NCBI RefSeq assembly: GCF_021390535.1
Contig: NZ_JAJUXG010000024.1
Coordinates: 43,957-107,956, forward strand
Direction: 5' to 3'
DNA from: Dyadobacter sp. CY312
Lineage (GTDB): Bacteria; Bacteroidota; Bacteroidia; Cytophagales; Spirosomataceae
DNA: 64,000 nucleotides
Shown piece after piece: positions 36,003 through 43,719 of this stretch. Position 1 is the stretch's first letter, and each line of letters begins with the position of its first letter. The translations under genes and the position numbers were made by a program. The notes under the pieces were generated by a model, which had not been told where the DNA came from, ran no database searches, and saw nothing but the letters and a program-made list of their open reading frames with translations.

Positions 36003-37343
36003 TTAAGCCAGATTTCTTACAGCAACTTTAAATTGATCTCCCCGATCTTCATAATTTTTAAACAAATCGAAACTTGCACAAGCCGGTGAAAGTAACACAA
36101 CATCACCTGGTTCGCTCCATTTTTTAGCCTGCTTCACAGCGTCCTCAACGTCTTGTGTAATGTAAATCTGAGGGACAATATCAGCGAAATAATCTCTCAG
36201 TTTTTCATATTTAACACTCAGAATAATAAGTCCTTTAACCTTTTTTCTTACCAACTCCTCAATCTGACCATATTCATTGCCTTTGTCGACGCCACCAGCG
36301 ATTAATACAACCGGCTCCGAAAAGCTTCCCAAGGCATAAAAAACGGAATCCACGTTGGTAGCTTTCGAATCGTTGATGTAAGTAACGCCATTAATCACTT
36401 CAACCTTTTCTAACCGGTGGGGTGCATTTTGGAATGACAACAATCCCTCTTTGATTTTATCCTCGGTAATACCCACTATCTGAGCCACCAGAATAGCGGC
36501 CATTGCGTTGATCGCATTATGAGGCCCTTTTATTGGCAGTTTGTCAAAATCCTGAGAAAAACCAGATTTATCGAAATTGCTTCTCAGCTGATTTTCTTCC
36601 AGAAAAATGCCATTCTCTACCGAATGATCAATTGAGATTCCCAATTTTTTTGACAGAACATCTCTCTTTTCCAACTCTGTTTTAATCACTTCGCTATCAT
36701 CAAAATAGATGAAATGATTCTCAGCAGTCTGATTTTTAATAATATTAAATTTGGAATCCGTGTAGTTCTGAAATGAATATCCGTATCTGTCGAGGTGATC
36801 GGGTGTGATGTTTAGCAATACCGCAACATCAGGTTTAAAGCTGATAATATTATCTAACTGAAAACTACTGATTTCCAGAACGTAATAATCAAATGCTTTT
36901 TCGGCAACCTGCCAGGCAAAGCTGTCCCCTATATTTCCGGCAAGCCCGACATTAAATCCAGCATCTTTCAGCAAATGATAGGTCAACAGAGTTGTAGTCG
37001 TTTTTCCGTTGCTTCCCGTTATCGCTATCAGTTTTGCATCGGTGTATTGTGCTGCAAATTCTATTTCAGAAATGACAGGAATTCCCTTTTCAACCAACGC
37101 CAGTATCAGAGGTACAGTATCTGGAATCCCGGGACTTTTGACAACTACATTGGCATCCAAAATAACTGATTCGGTATGTTGCTCTTCCTCGAATGAGATT
37201 CCCCTTTCAATCAGCTCTTTACGATACTGATCATGCAAACGCCCCCGATCCGACAGAAATACATCAAACCCCTTAGATTTGCCCAGGATAGCAGCTCCAA
37301 GACCACTTTCTCCCCCACCCAAAACGACTAATTTATTAGACAC
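36003..37343 (-). CDS. murD: UDP-N-acetylmuramoyl-L-alanine--D-glutamate ligase
   Basis: Adds D-glutamate to UDP-MurNAc-Ala, using the product of MurI. About 446 residues from the GTG at 37343 (SNKLVVLGGGESGLGAAIL). No ATG precedes the conserved glycine loop; a TTG at 37367 would give 454 residues but leaves little room for a leader. ATP-binding ITGSNGKTTTTLLTYHLL, VLNITPDHLDRYG and the C-terminal INDSKATNVDSV are clear. It is the first gene of the division cluster here; mraY, murE and ftsI are not upstream. Confidence 0.95.
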   Translation of the reverse strand: MSNKLVVLGGGESGLGAAILGKSKGFDVFLSDRGRLHDQYRKELIERGISFEEEQHTESVILDANVVVKSPGIPDTVPLILALVEKGIPVISEIEFAAQYTDAKLIAITGSNGKTTTTLLTYHLLKDAGFNVGLAGNIGDSFAWQVAEKAFDYYVLEISSFQLDNIISFKPDVAVLLNITPDHLDRYGYSFQNYTDSKFNIIKNQTAENHFIYFDDSEVIKTELEKRDVLSKKLGISIDHSVENGIFLEENQLRSNFDKSGFSQDFDKLPIKGPHNAINAMAAILVAQIVGITEDKIKEGLLSFQNAPHRLEKVEVINGVTYINDSKATNVDSVFYALGSFSEPVVLIAGGVDKGNEYGQIEELVRKKVKGLIILSVKYEKLRDYFADIVPQIYITQDVEDAVKQAKKWSEPGDVVLLSPACASFDLFKNYEDRGDQFKVAVRNLA

Positions 37344-37440
37344 AATACTGTATTTATCAAGTTGCAAGCTGTAAACAACGAAGGTAAATCTTTTTCAAGG
37401 GAACTTTTGCAGGCAGCAACCTAAAAATTTACATGCATAA

Positions 37441-37466
37441 AAAAAGGGCACTTATCATGCCCTTTT
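37441..37466 (-). terminator. Terminator after mscL
   Basis: AAAGGGCA (37443-37450) and TGCCCTTT (37458-37465) pair around a seven-base loop. On the minus strand the stem is followed by a run of T. It ends the sigma/mscL operon and separates it from murD. Confidence 0.75.
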
Positions 37467-37486
37467 CACTATTTTCAACTATTTTA

Positions 37487-37813
37487 TTACTCCTTCGGAG
37501 TCTCGGTCAGTCTTAATCTGTTGGCAAGTTTCACAATGAGGAAAATAACCCAGGCAATGATAACGAACTGGATTAGTACTTGAATGAAGTTACCATACTT
37601 AACAGCAACTTCCGGCGTATCTCCAACTGCTTCTTTCAATACGACTTTTAACTGGGTAAAATCGACACCGCCAATCAGAAGTCCCAATATCGGATTAATG
37701 ATATCCTCTACCAGAGATGTGGTAATTTTGCCGAAAGCAGCACCAATGACAACACCGACAGCCAGATCGAGCACATTACCCTTGGCAATAAAAGTTTTAA
37801 ATTCCTGAAGCAT
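37487..37813 (-). CDS. mscL: Large-conductance mechanosensitive channel MscL
   Basis: A 108-residue channel that opens at high membrane tension to release solutes during hypo-osmotic shock. It has the amphipathic N-terminus (MLQEFKTFIAKGNVLDLAVGV), the pore helix VVIGAAFGKITTSLVEDIINP and the second helix FIQVLIQFVIIAWVIFLIV; the C-terminal bundle is short. It is the last gene after the DUF3078 gene (27-base gap) and is followed by a terminator, in an operon led by an ECF sigma factor. Confidence 0.96.
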   Translation of the reverse strand: MLQEFKTFIAKGNVLDLAVGVVIGAAFGKITTSLVEDIINPILGLLIGGVDFTQLKVVLKEAVGDTPEVAVKYGNFIQVLIQFVIIAWVIFLIVKLANRLRLTETPKE

Positions 37814-37840
37814 AGTTAAGCGTATGTTAGATAAGACAAT

Positions 37841-38806
37841 TTATTTGAATGAGTAAAGGAATCCGACACTGAGACCTTGTGCAAATTGAGCACGACTGGC
37901 CTGATCTTTATCGTAGATTACAATGGTACCAAGGTTAACATTGAAATACTTCGCAATTTTCGCTGTGATCTGAGCATCCAAACGGTGATCAAAATGGAAT
38001 TGTTTATCCTGGATACCAATCGTTCTTGGATTATCCGAGTAGGAAGTAAATGATAGATACCTGAATTTAAGATTGATGTCCTTGGCAATATCCTTATCAA
38101 AGTTTGCCACCAACTGCACAATACCCACTTCATTACGAAAACGCTTGCCTATTTCTACGCCATAATTTTTTTGATCCGGCGTATTCAGGTAAATATCCCT
38201 ATCCATAACGATGGTTTGACGCAAAGCTGCGGGAGCAAAGTCGATAAAGAAATAAGGAACGGGTTTATATTCAATACCTATCGCTTCGGTTACATAGGCA
38301 GGCGAAAAAAAACCGGAAAGCTTATTCTTAATAGTTTTTGACGCGTCTGACGTATCTGCAACATAATCGTATCCTGGTGCAAATTGGGACAGGAAGTTAA
38401 CGTTACCAAACAAGCTCCATTTTGAAGTTAACTCTCTGTTGTATTTCGAATCAAAAAATATACGATCAACATTCTTTCTACTTTGCTGACCTTTGTTTCT
38501 AACCACCCCATACTGTGACTGGAAATCATTACGCCAGGAGTTTTTACCTTTCTTTACTTCCCTCAGTGCATTGAAGAATAGTCCCAATGCTAACGAATTA
38601 ACGCCACCACCTGTCCAGTTCGAACTGAAAGATCCTTGATTAAGATTTGCTCCGAATTCTGTCTTCTTTATAACTGTATCACCTGGTGTTTTAAGTTTGT
38701 TGGCATTTAATGAATTAGACAAATCCACTTTTTGAGAAAAGCTCTGTTGGTTGATGAACAACGTTGTTATAAAAAACAGAAAACTTATCCTAATCTTCAC
38801 TTGCAT
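37841..38806 (-). CDS. DUF3078 family outer-membrane protein
   Basis: A 321-residue protein with a signal peptide (ISFLFFITTLFINQQSFSQ). The mature part has the DUF3078 features GANLNQGSFSSNWTGGGVNS, KNSWRNDFQSQYG and SKWSLFGNVNFLSQFAPGYD, and ends in the aromatic strand LSVGFLYSFK, as expected of a beta-barrel. DUF3078 proteins are specific to Bacteroidota and of unknown function. It lies between an MscS-type channel and mscL in one operon, hinting at an envelope-tension role (inference). Confidence 0.87.
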   Translation of the reverse strand: MQVKIRISFLFFITTLFINQQSFSQKVDLSNSLNANKLKTPGDTVIKKTEFGANLNQGSFSSNWTGGGVNSLALGLFFNALREVKKGKNSWRNDFQSQYGVVRNKGQQSRKNVDRIFFDSKYNRELTSKWSLFGNVNFLSQFAPGYDYVADTSDASKTIKNKLSGFFSPAYVTEAIGIEYKPVPYFFIDFAPAALRQTIVMDRDIYLNTPDQKNYGVEIGKRFRNEVGIVQLVANFDKDIAKDINLKFRYLSFTSYSDNPRTIGIQDKQFHFDHRLDAQITAKIAKYFNVNLGTIVIYDKDQASRAQFAQGLSVGFLYSFK

Positions 38807-38832
38807 AAGAGTAACGTTAGTTAATAAATAAA

Positions 38833-39660
38833 TTAGTTAAAAATTTCCACTTGCCTCGTCTGGAAAAGTTGTAAAGGCACTATTGTTGTCGTGGTATCAT
38901 TTACAATGGTTACGGATGTATTATCAATTTTAGTAATTACACCTTTCACATTGTCAATTTTGATAAGCTGCCCCTCCCGATAGTTCTTTTTACTGTAAAA
39001 GGAAGATATAATGTTGGCAAGAACATCTCTTGAAGCAATGCCATAACCGATACCAAAAGCTATTACAACACCACCAATCACCAAAAGGAAGCTCGACTCT
39101 AACATGGCGGTCTCCATTCCTATTTGTTTCAGTGCGGTGATGAAGGTAATAATCAGGAAGAAAACAAAAGCAATATTACCTATCAGCTTCGCCGAAGCTA
39201 TGTTAAAGGATTTGCATAGCGCCGTCACGGCAGTTTTAATTGCATCGGACAGCATAATCCCGATTTGTAGCAGGATGGCACCAGCAATCAATTTAGGGAT
39301 AAAATTGACAAGAGATAACACCATATTGGTGATGGTATCCACTCCGAGTTTTTCTGCTGCCAGGGTTAAGAAGATCAACAGCAGGTAGTAGTAAAATATC
39401 TTGGCTACGATGTCACTCAGTGAAATCTCTGTTTTTAATTGTTTGATGATTCCAATCTCATTCAATCTATCACCGATTCTGTCAAAACCGATTTTACTTA
39501 AAATCTGCTGGATAATTATTTTAACTGCCTTTGCCACCAGATATCCAATAATCAAAATAATGAGGCAACCTAGTACCCGTGGTACGAAGTCTTCAAATTG
39601 ACTGATAAGTGCAGCAAAAATGTTTCTAAGGATTTCTGAAATATTGGGAAGATTGCTCAT
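38833..39660 (-). CDS. Small-conductance mechanosensitive channel-like protein (MscS/CmpX type)
   Basis: A 275-residue protein from the ATG at 39660; a TTG at 39684 adds eight residues. Several helices carry the conserved TM-helix repeats (VLGCLIILIIGYLVAKAVKII, NFIPKLIAGAILLQIGIML). The pore-lining helix and start of the beta domain are LLVIGGVVIAFGIGYGIASRD, ending in ANIISSFYSKKNYREGQLIKI. The cytoplasmic domain after it is short (about 50 residues), so this is a minimal, CmpX-like form. It sits between a 60-aa gene and the DUF3078 gene. Confidence 0.87.
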   Translation of the reverse strand: MSNLPNISEILRNIFAALISQFEDFVPRVLGCLIILIIGYLVAKAVKIIIQQILSKIGFDRIGDRLNEIGIIKQLKTEISLSDIVAKIFYYYLLLIFLTLAAEKLGVDTITNMVLSLVNFIPKLIAGAILLQIGIMLSDAIKTAVTALCKSFNIASAKLIGNIAFVFFLIITFITALKQIGMETAMLESSFLLVIGGVVIAFGIGYGIASRDVLANIISSFYSKKNYREGQLIKIDNVKGVITKIDNTSVTIVNDTTTTIVPLQLFQTRQVEIFN

Positions 39661-39689
39661 TGTTGGTATAGAAGTGTTCGTCAAATCAT

Positions 39690-39872
39690 TTATTCGTTTT
39701 CATTAAAAGACAGCCCGATTGTAATTGCTGACAAAAAATGCTCAGTAAAAAGTGTTACCACCTGCATCGTATTTCGTATTGTGTCGACCTCTGCAACCAA
39801 TGCGTGTTTCAGGTACTCGGGTACCTCGTTGTCAGGTTCTAGTTCTTTGAATACTGAATTTCCGCTTGCCAT
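39690..39872 (-). CDS. Small acidic protein in a sigma/mechanosensitive operon
   Basis: A 60-residue protein that I do not recognise. It begins MASGNSVFKELEPDNEVPEYLK, is acidic, and has a hydrophobic amphipathic helix in TMQVVTLFTEHFLSAITIGL. It starts 12 bases after the ECF sigma gene and ends 29 before the channel gene, a position often held by a regulator. It may bind the sigma factor or modulate the channel; nothing in sequence proves this. The ATG start and tight spacing support a real gene. Confidence 0.6.
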   Translation of the reverse strand: MASGNSVFKELEPDNEVPEYLKHALVAEVDTIRNTMQVVTLFTEHFLSAITIGLSFNENE

Positions 39873-39884
39873 TTTGCTGAATGT

Positions 39885-40523
39885 TTATCCTATATGATTT
39901 CTCATCAACTCAATCATTTTTACTGCGAGAATAGTAAGGAAAATAATGGTTTCCAGGTACTTCTTGCGCAGCTTTTCGCGCGATCTTAACAAGCGCATTT
40001 TAATGGCGCTTTCCGTAACATTGAATATGTCTGCGATGTCCCGAATACTAAGGTCATCCATATACTTCATAAACAACACACCTTTTTCATCAACTGTAAG
40101 CTGATCAAGAGCTGTTTTCAGATTTTTAGCCTGAATATCATCTCCATCAAATATGTTATTTAAGTCAACATCGTCAGGCACTTCTATCGGCTCTTCCTGA
40201 AGAACTTCTCCCCGCTTTTTATTTGTTCGCAACTGATCCATACAGTGATTGTATGTAATTGAATACAACCACGTGGAGAACTTGGCATCCTCTTTAAAAG
40301 TACCGAGCTTGAAAATCAGTTTCAGGAAGATGTCATGTGTAAGATCTTCCGCTTTCGCGATATCTTTTACAAAAGACAGGCACTTGTGATAAACCTTCTC
40401 CGAATATCTTTCGTAGAGCTTCTCGAAATATCGGTTCTCCTGAGTTTCTACAAAAAGTTTTACCAATTCTTCATCACTCAAATTATGACGTGCATAATCA
40501 TTCTTCGATGTTCTGACCGCCAT
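39885..40523 (-). CDS. ECF-type sigma factor with hydrophobic C-terminal tail
   Basis: A 212-residue sigma-70 family protein. Region 2: YFEKLYERYSEKVYHKCLSF, the DIAKAEDLTHDIFLKLIFKL segment and FSTWLYSITYNHCMDQLR. Region 4: LDQLTVDEKGVLFMKYMDDL, then SIRDIADIFNVTESAIKMRL. After the DNA-binding helix the chain ends in a hydrophobic stretch (YLETIIFLTILAVKMIEL), unusual for a soluble sigma and long enough to be an amphipathic or membrane-contacting helix. It leads an operon with a 60-aa protein, an MscS-type channel, DUF3078 and mscL, so osmotic or envelope stress is a reasonable signal (inference). Confidence 0.93.
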   Translation of the reverse strand: MAVRTSKNDYARHNLSDEELVKLFVETQENRYFEKLYERYSEKVYHKCLSFVKDIAKAEDLTHDIFLKLIFKLGTFKEDAKFSTWLYSITYNHCMDQLRTNKKRGEVLQEEPIEVPDDVDLNNIFDGDDIQAKNLKTALDQLTVDEKGVLFMKYMDDLSIRDIADIFNVTESAIKMRLLRSREKLRKKYLETIIFLTILAVKMIELMRNHIG

Positions 40524-40589
40524 ATTATAAAAAAGTAACTACGTATACCATAGAAAATAGAACTGGGCCAACAATATTTCTCGTAAATA

Positions 40590-40630
40590 TTAAAAAACAA
40601 CGCCTGGTATACAAGCAGATACCAGGCGTT
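40590..40630 (-). terminator. Terminator after tsf
   Basis: AACGCCTGGTAT (40599-40610) and ATACCAGGCGTT (40619-40630) form a perfect 12-base stem with an eight-base loop. On the minus strand it is followed by GTTTTTTAA. It ends the rplM-rpsI-rpsB-tsf region, 29 bases after the tsf stop. Confidence 0.85.
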
Positions 40631-40659
40631 TTCATATATTATTTTATATCTAAAAAAAC

Positions 40660-41496
40660 TTAGGCTCCAATAGCAACACGGTTGAAAGACTTCACAGTAA
40701 GCCCTTTTGCCGTTTTTTCAAGCAATTGGCGTATCGTCAAAGACGAATCTTTAACAAATTCCTGATTCAAAAGTGTATTGTCTTTGTAGAATTTCTGCAA
40801 CTTACCTTGTGCAATTTTTTCAAGCATTGCTTCTGGTTTGCCTTCTGCACGAGCTTGTTCTTTTCCAACCTCGATCTCACGCTCAACAGTCGCAGCATCA
40901 ACGCCATCTTTGTCAAGAGCAACTGGCTTCATTGCTGCAATTTGCATTGCAACGTCTTTTCCAAGTTCTGTTACATCTGTTCCGTTCACACCTTCAAAAG
41001 CAACAAGTACTCCTAGTTTGCCATTTGAGTGGATGTAAGAAACAACCTGATCAGCGGTTACGTTTTCGTAAGAAACGATTTCAAGTTTCTCTCCCAATTT
41101 ACCTACCAGGTCAATGATGTTTTCGCTAACAGGACGTCCGTCTGCAAGTGTTGCAGCAAGCAAAGCTTCTTTGTCAGAAATGTTATCTGCAACAGCTTTG
41201 TCCAAAATGCTCTGAGCAAGGTTTTTGAAATCTTCAACGTTAGAAACTGGTTCAGTTTCGCATGCCAAAGCAACAATTTTTCCGTTTGTTCCGTCAGCGC
41301 TGATGCTAACCAATACAGCTCCTTCTGAAACAGCGTTGTCAGCACGTTTTGCTGCAACTTTTTGTCCTTGCTTACGAAGAATATCAACAGCTTGTTCGAA
41401 ATCGCCATCAGCTTCCTGAAGCGCTTTTTTACAATCCATCATGCCTGCGCCAGTCATTTGGCGGAGTTTATTTACATCTTGTGCGGTAATTGCCAT
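40660..41496 (-). CDS. tsf: Elongation factor Ts
   Basis: Recharges EF-Tu by exchanging GDP for GTP. The 278-residue protein has the N-terminal UBA-like domain VNKLRQMTGAGMMDCKKALQ, with the next stretch DGDFEQAVDILRKQGQK, and the core containing EGAVLVSISADGTNG and the LACETEPVSNVEDFK motif that contacts EF-Tu. It follows rpsB in the usual order, but a hairpin terminator lies between them. Confidence 0.97.
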   Translation of the reverse strand: MAITAQDVNKLRQMTGAGMMDCKKALQEADGDFEQAVDILRKQGQKVAAKRADNAVSEGAVLVSISADGTNGKIVALACETEPVSNVEDFKNLAQSILDKAVADNISDKEALLAATLADGRPVSENIIDLVGKLGEKLEIVSYENVTADQVVSYIHSNGKLGVLVAFEGVNGTDVTELGKDVAMQIAAMKPVALDKDGVDAATVEREIEVGKEQARAEGKPEAMLEKIAQGKLQKFYKDNTLLNQEFVKDSSLTIRQLLEKTAKGLTVKSFNRVAIGA

Positions 41497-41585
41497 GATT
41501 AAATGAGTATGATTAATATTTTTTGTGTGAAATCCGTTACGGTAACTTTATGAATTGATTACCAAACTAGTTTTCAAAATAAATT

Positions 41586-41625
41586 CTAAAAAACTGTAGC
41601 CCATAGCAAAATGGCTATGGGCTAC
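41586..41625 (-). terminator. Hairpin terminator or attenuator between rpsB and tsf
   Basis: GTAGCCCATAGC (41596-41607) and GCTATGGGCTAC (41614-41625) form a perfect 12-base stem with a six-base loop, followed on the minus strand by AGTTTTTTAG. It would end or reduce transcription after rpsB, letting tsf be set at a different level. Confidence 0.8.
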
Positions 41626-41680
41626 TTTATCTGTTGAGACAGGATGCGGTTAAATTAAACCAAATCCATATCGCCCTTCG

Positions 41681-42496
41681 TTACTCTACGTCAGAATCAG
41701 CTGCCGCCTCAGCAACCTGTACCGGTGCTGCTGCTTCTTCATTGCCTTTGTCAACCTGACGTTTGGCTTCTTCTTCCTCTACCAGGCGCTGATCGTCTTT
41801 ATCTTGTTTGCGTTCCATCAAACCTTCTTCGATCGCTTTTCCAATCGCCAAAGTAATCATAGAAATTGCTTTGTAAGCATCATCATTACTTGGAATAGGG
41901 AAGTCAACCAGTTCAGGGTTTGAGTTTGTATCACAGATCGCGAAGATTGGAATGTTCAATCTTTTAGCTTCTGCAACCGCAATGTGCTCGCGTTTTACAT
42001 CAACGATGAAAAGGGCAGCAGGAAGACGAGTCAAGTCAGCTACACCACCTAACACTCTTTCCAGTTTATCCTTTTCACGTGTAAGCATCAGGCGTTCTCT
42101 TTTCGCAATATTGCTAACCGTGGTTTCGTCTTTTAGCATCTTCTCAAGAGTCTGCATTTTTTTCAAAGACTTGCGAATAGTACCGAAGTTTGTAAGCATA
42201 CCACCCAACCAACGATCAGTTACGTAAGGCATTTTAAGGCGTTTTGCCTCTTCCGTTACGATTTCCTGCGCTTGTTTTTTAGTAGCAACAAACATGATCT
42301 TACGTCCCGAACGAACGATTTGCTTCAATGCAGCTTCCGCGTCATTAAGGCAGCTCAAAGTTTTGTTCAGGTCAATGATGTGGATCCCGTTCTTCTCCAT
42401 GAAGATGTATGGAGCCATACGTGGATCCCACTTGCGGGTAAGGTGACCAAAATGAACACCTGCATCCAATAGTTCTTTATACTCTATTTGTGCCAT
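41681..42496 (-). CDS. rpsB: 30S ribosomal protein S2
   Basis: A 271-residue ribosomal protein from the ATG at 42496 (a TTG six bases earlier adds two residues). The signatures LLDAGVHFGHLTRKWDPRM, IHIIDLNKTLSCLNDAE and the LPAALFIVDVKREHIAVAEA segment are clear. The C-terminal 35 residues are an acidic, Ala/Glu-rich tail typical of Bacteroidota S2. It follows rpsI after 172 bases. Confidence 0.97.
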   Translation of the reverse strand: MAQIEYKELLDAGVHFGHLTRKWDPRMAPYIFMEKNGIHIIDLNKTLSCLNDAEAALKQIVRSGRKIMFVATKKQAQEIVTEEAKRLKMPYVTDRWLGGMLTNFGTIRKSLKKMQTLEKMLKDETTVSNIAKRERLMLTREKDKLERVLGGVADLTRLPAALFIVDVKREHIAVAEAKRLNIPIFAICDTNSNPELVDFPIPSNDDAYKAISMITLAIGKAIEEGLMERKQDKDDQRLVEEEEAKRQVDKGNEEAAAPVQVAEAAADSDVE

Positions 42497-42577
42497 TGCC
42501 AAATTTGATTTAAAAGATTTTTATAGTTTTTGTTACGCAGCACAGCACATCGGGCACGATAAGTACTGTCTGGACTT

Positions 42578-42662
42578 TTTGAGTAACAAGTTTTTAGTAA
42601 AAAGTTTACAGTACGATGACTGTGAACTGAAAACTGTTAACTCAAAACTGCGCGGCGGACCG
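42578..42662. repeat. Repetitive non-coding stretch between rpsI and rpsB
   Basis: The spacer carries repeated AACTG/AAAACTG words (42623-42650) beside AAAAAGTTT-like tracts and ends in GCGCGGCGGACCG (42650-42662), a 13-base word that recurs at 63948-63960. On the minus strand GCGG/CCGC in this word could form a small hairpin just past the rpsI stop. Its role is unknown. Confidence 0.4.
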
Positions 42663-42668
42663 CTGGTA

Positions 42669-43055
42669 TTAACGTTTCGAGAACTGGAATTTACGACGAG
42701 CCTTAGCACGACCGTATTTCTTACGCTCAACCATACGAGGGTCACGAGTAAGGAATCCTTCTTTCTTCAACGCACCACGGAATTCTCCGTTATATTCAAC
42801 CAAAGCACGTGAAACCGCCATACGGATAGCTTCCGCCTGACCTGTAACACCACCGCCTCTTACGTTCACCTTGATATCATAACCATCGTTTCCGCTAATG
42901 GTTGTGAAAGGCTGCTGAAGAACGATCTGGTGTACTTCAAATGGGAAGTACTCCTTGTAATCGCGGCCGTTAACCTTGATATCTCCTTTGCCTGGCGTCA
43001 TATAAATACGAGCCACAGCTGTTTTTCTTCTACCTATTGTGTTGATAACTTCCAT
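42669..43055 (-). CDS. rpsI: 30S ribosomal protein S9
   Basis: A 128-residue ribosomal protein. INTIGRRKTAVARIYMTPGKG at the N-terminus, VRGGGVTGQAEAIRMAVSRAL and the basic C-terminus ending KFQFSKR, which reaches the P-site tRNA, are all family-typical. It starts three bases after the rplM stop, the standard rplM-rpsI pair. Confidence 0.98.
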   Translation of the reverse strand: MEVINTIGRRKTAVARIYMTPGKGDIKVNGRDYKEYFPFEVHQIVLQQPFTTISGNDGYDIKVNVRGGGVTGQAEAIRMAVSRALVEYNGEFRGALKKEGFLTRDPRMVERKKYGRAKARRKFQFSKR

Positions 43056-43058
43056 GAA

Positions 43059-43502
43059 TTACAACTGGATTTCTTTTGGTTGCTGTGCACTGTGCGGATG
43101 TTCTGCAGCAGCGTAAACAAACAGGTTTGTAAATAAACGACGTCCCAAACGATTTTTTGGAAGCATACCTCTTACAGCTTTCTCGATTACACGCTCAGGG
43201 TGTTTTTCGAGCAACTCACGGGGAGTTTGAAAACGCTGACCTCCCGGATAGCCGGTGTGACGAACATAAACTTTGTCCGTTAACTTTTTACCTGTCAACT
43301 TAATTTTATCGGCGTTGATAATGATAACATTATCACCACAGTCCACATGAGGAGTGTAGCTTGTTTTGTGCTTGCCTCTGATAATTTTAGCAACCTCACT
43401 GGCCAAACGACCAAGAATTGCATCTTTAGCATCCACAACAATCCACTCCTTGTTTACTGTGTTTTTGTTCGCCGAGATGGTTTTGTAGCTTAACGTATCC
43501 AC
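43059..43502 (-). CDS. rplM: 50S ribosomal protein L13
   Basis: A 147-residue protein from the GTG at 43502, read as MDTLSYKTISANKNTV, which matches relatives; a TTG at 43511 adds three residues. Conserved segments: EWIVVDAKDAILGRLASEVA, VIIINADKIKLTGKK and the VRGMLPKNRLGRRLFTNLFV segment. First gene of the rplM-rpsI-rpsB-tsf group, with a promoter and a leader of about 70 bases beginning in a hairpin. Confidence 0.96.
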   Translation of the reverse strand: MDTLSYKTISANKNTVNKEWIVVDAKDAILGRLASEVAKIIRGKHKTSYTPHVDCGDNVIIINADKIKLTGKKLTDKVYVRHTGYPGGQRFQTPRELLEKHPERVIEKAVRGMLPKNRLGRRLFTNLFVYAAAEHPHSAQQPKEIQL

Positions 43503-43556
43503 GATTAACAAAAAAGATTTAATTGATTTTCAATAAATTACACTGTAACAAGACAG

Positions 43557-43574
43557 TCCCATCGCAAAATGGGA
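43557..43574 (-). promoter_or_regulatory. Hairpin at the start of the rplM leader
   Basis: TCCCAT and ATGGGA pair around a six-base loop, at the predicted 5' end of the rplM transcript. A 5' hairpin could stabilise the mRNA or bind L13 for feedback control; the latter is only suggested by position. Confidence 0.35.
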
Positions 43575-43577
43575 GTG

Positions 43578-43609
43578 CAAATATAGAGTTTAACAATTTG
43601 AATTACAAG
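43578..43609 (-). promoter_or_regulatory. Promoter of the rplM operon
   Basis: On the minus strand TATATTTG (43578-43585) matches TAnnTTTG exactly, with CTTG (43606-43609) 20 bases upstream as a near -33 element. Transcription would begin near 43572, about 70 bases before the GTG start. Confidence 0.55.
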
Positions 43610-43719
43610 TATGTTTGAGAATTTCCGAGTTAAAGTTACTTTGGAGCACATAAACGTGCACTTAACTGTCAAGCCGAAATGAGCAGTTCCATCGTACTCA
43701 GAAACATAAACCAACCTGA

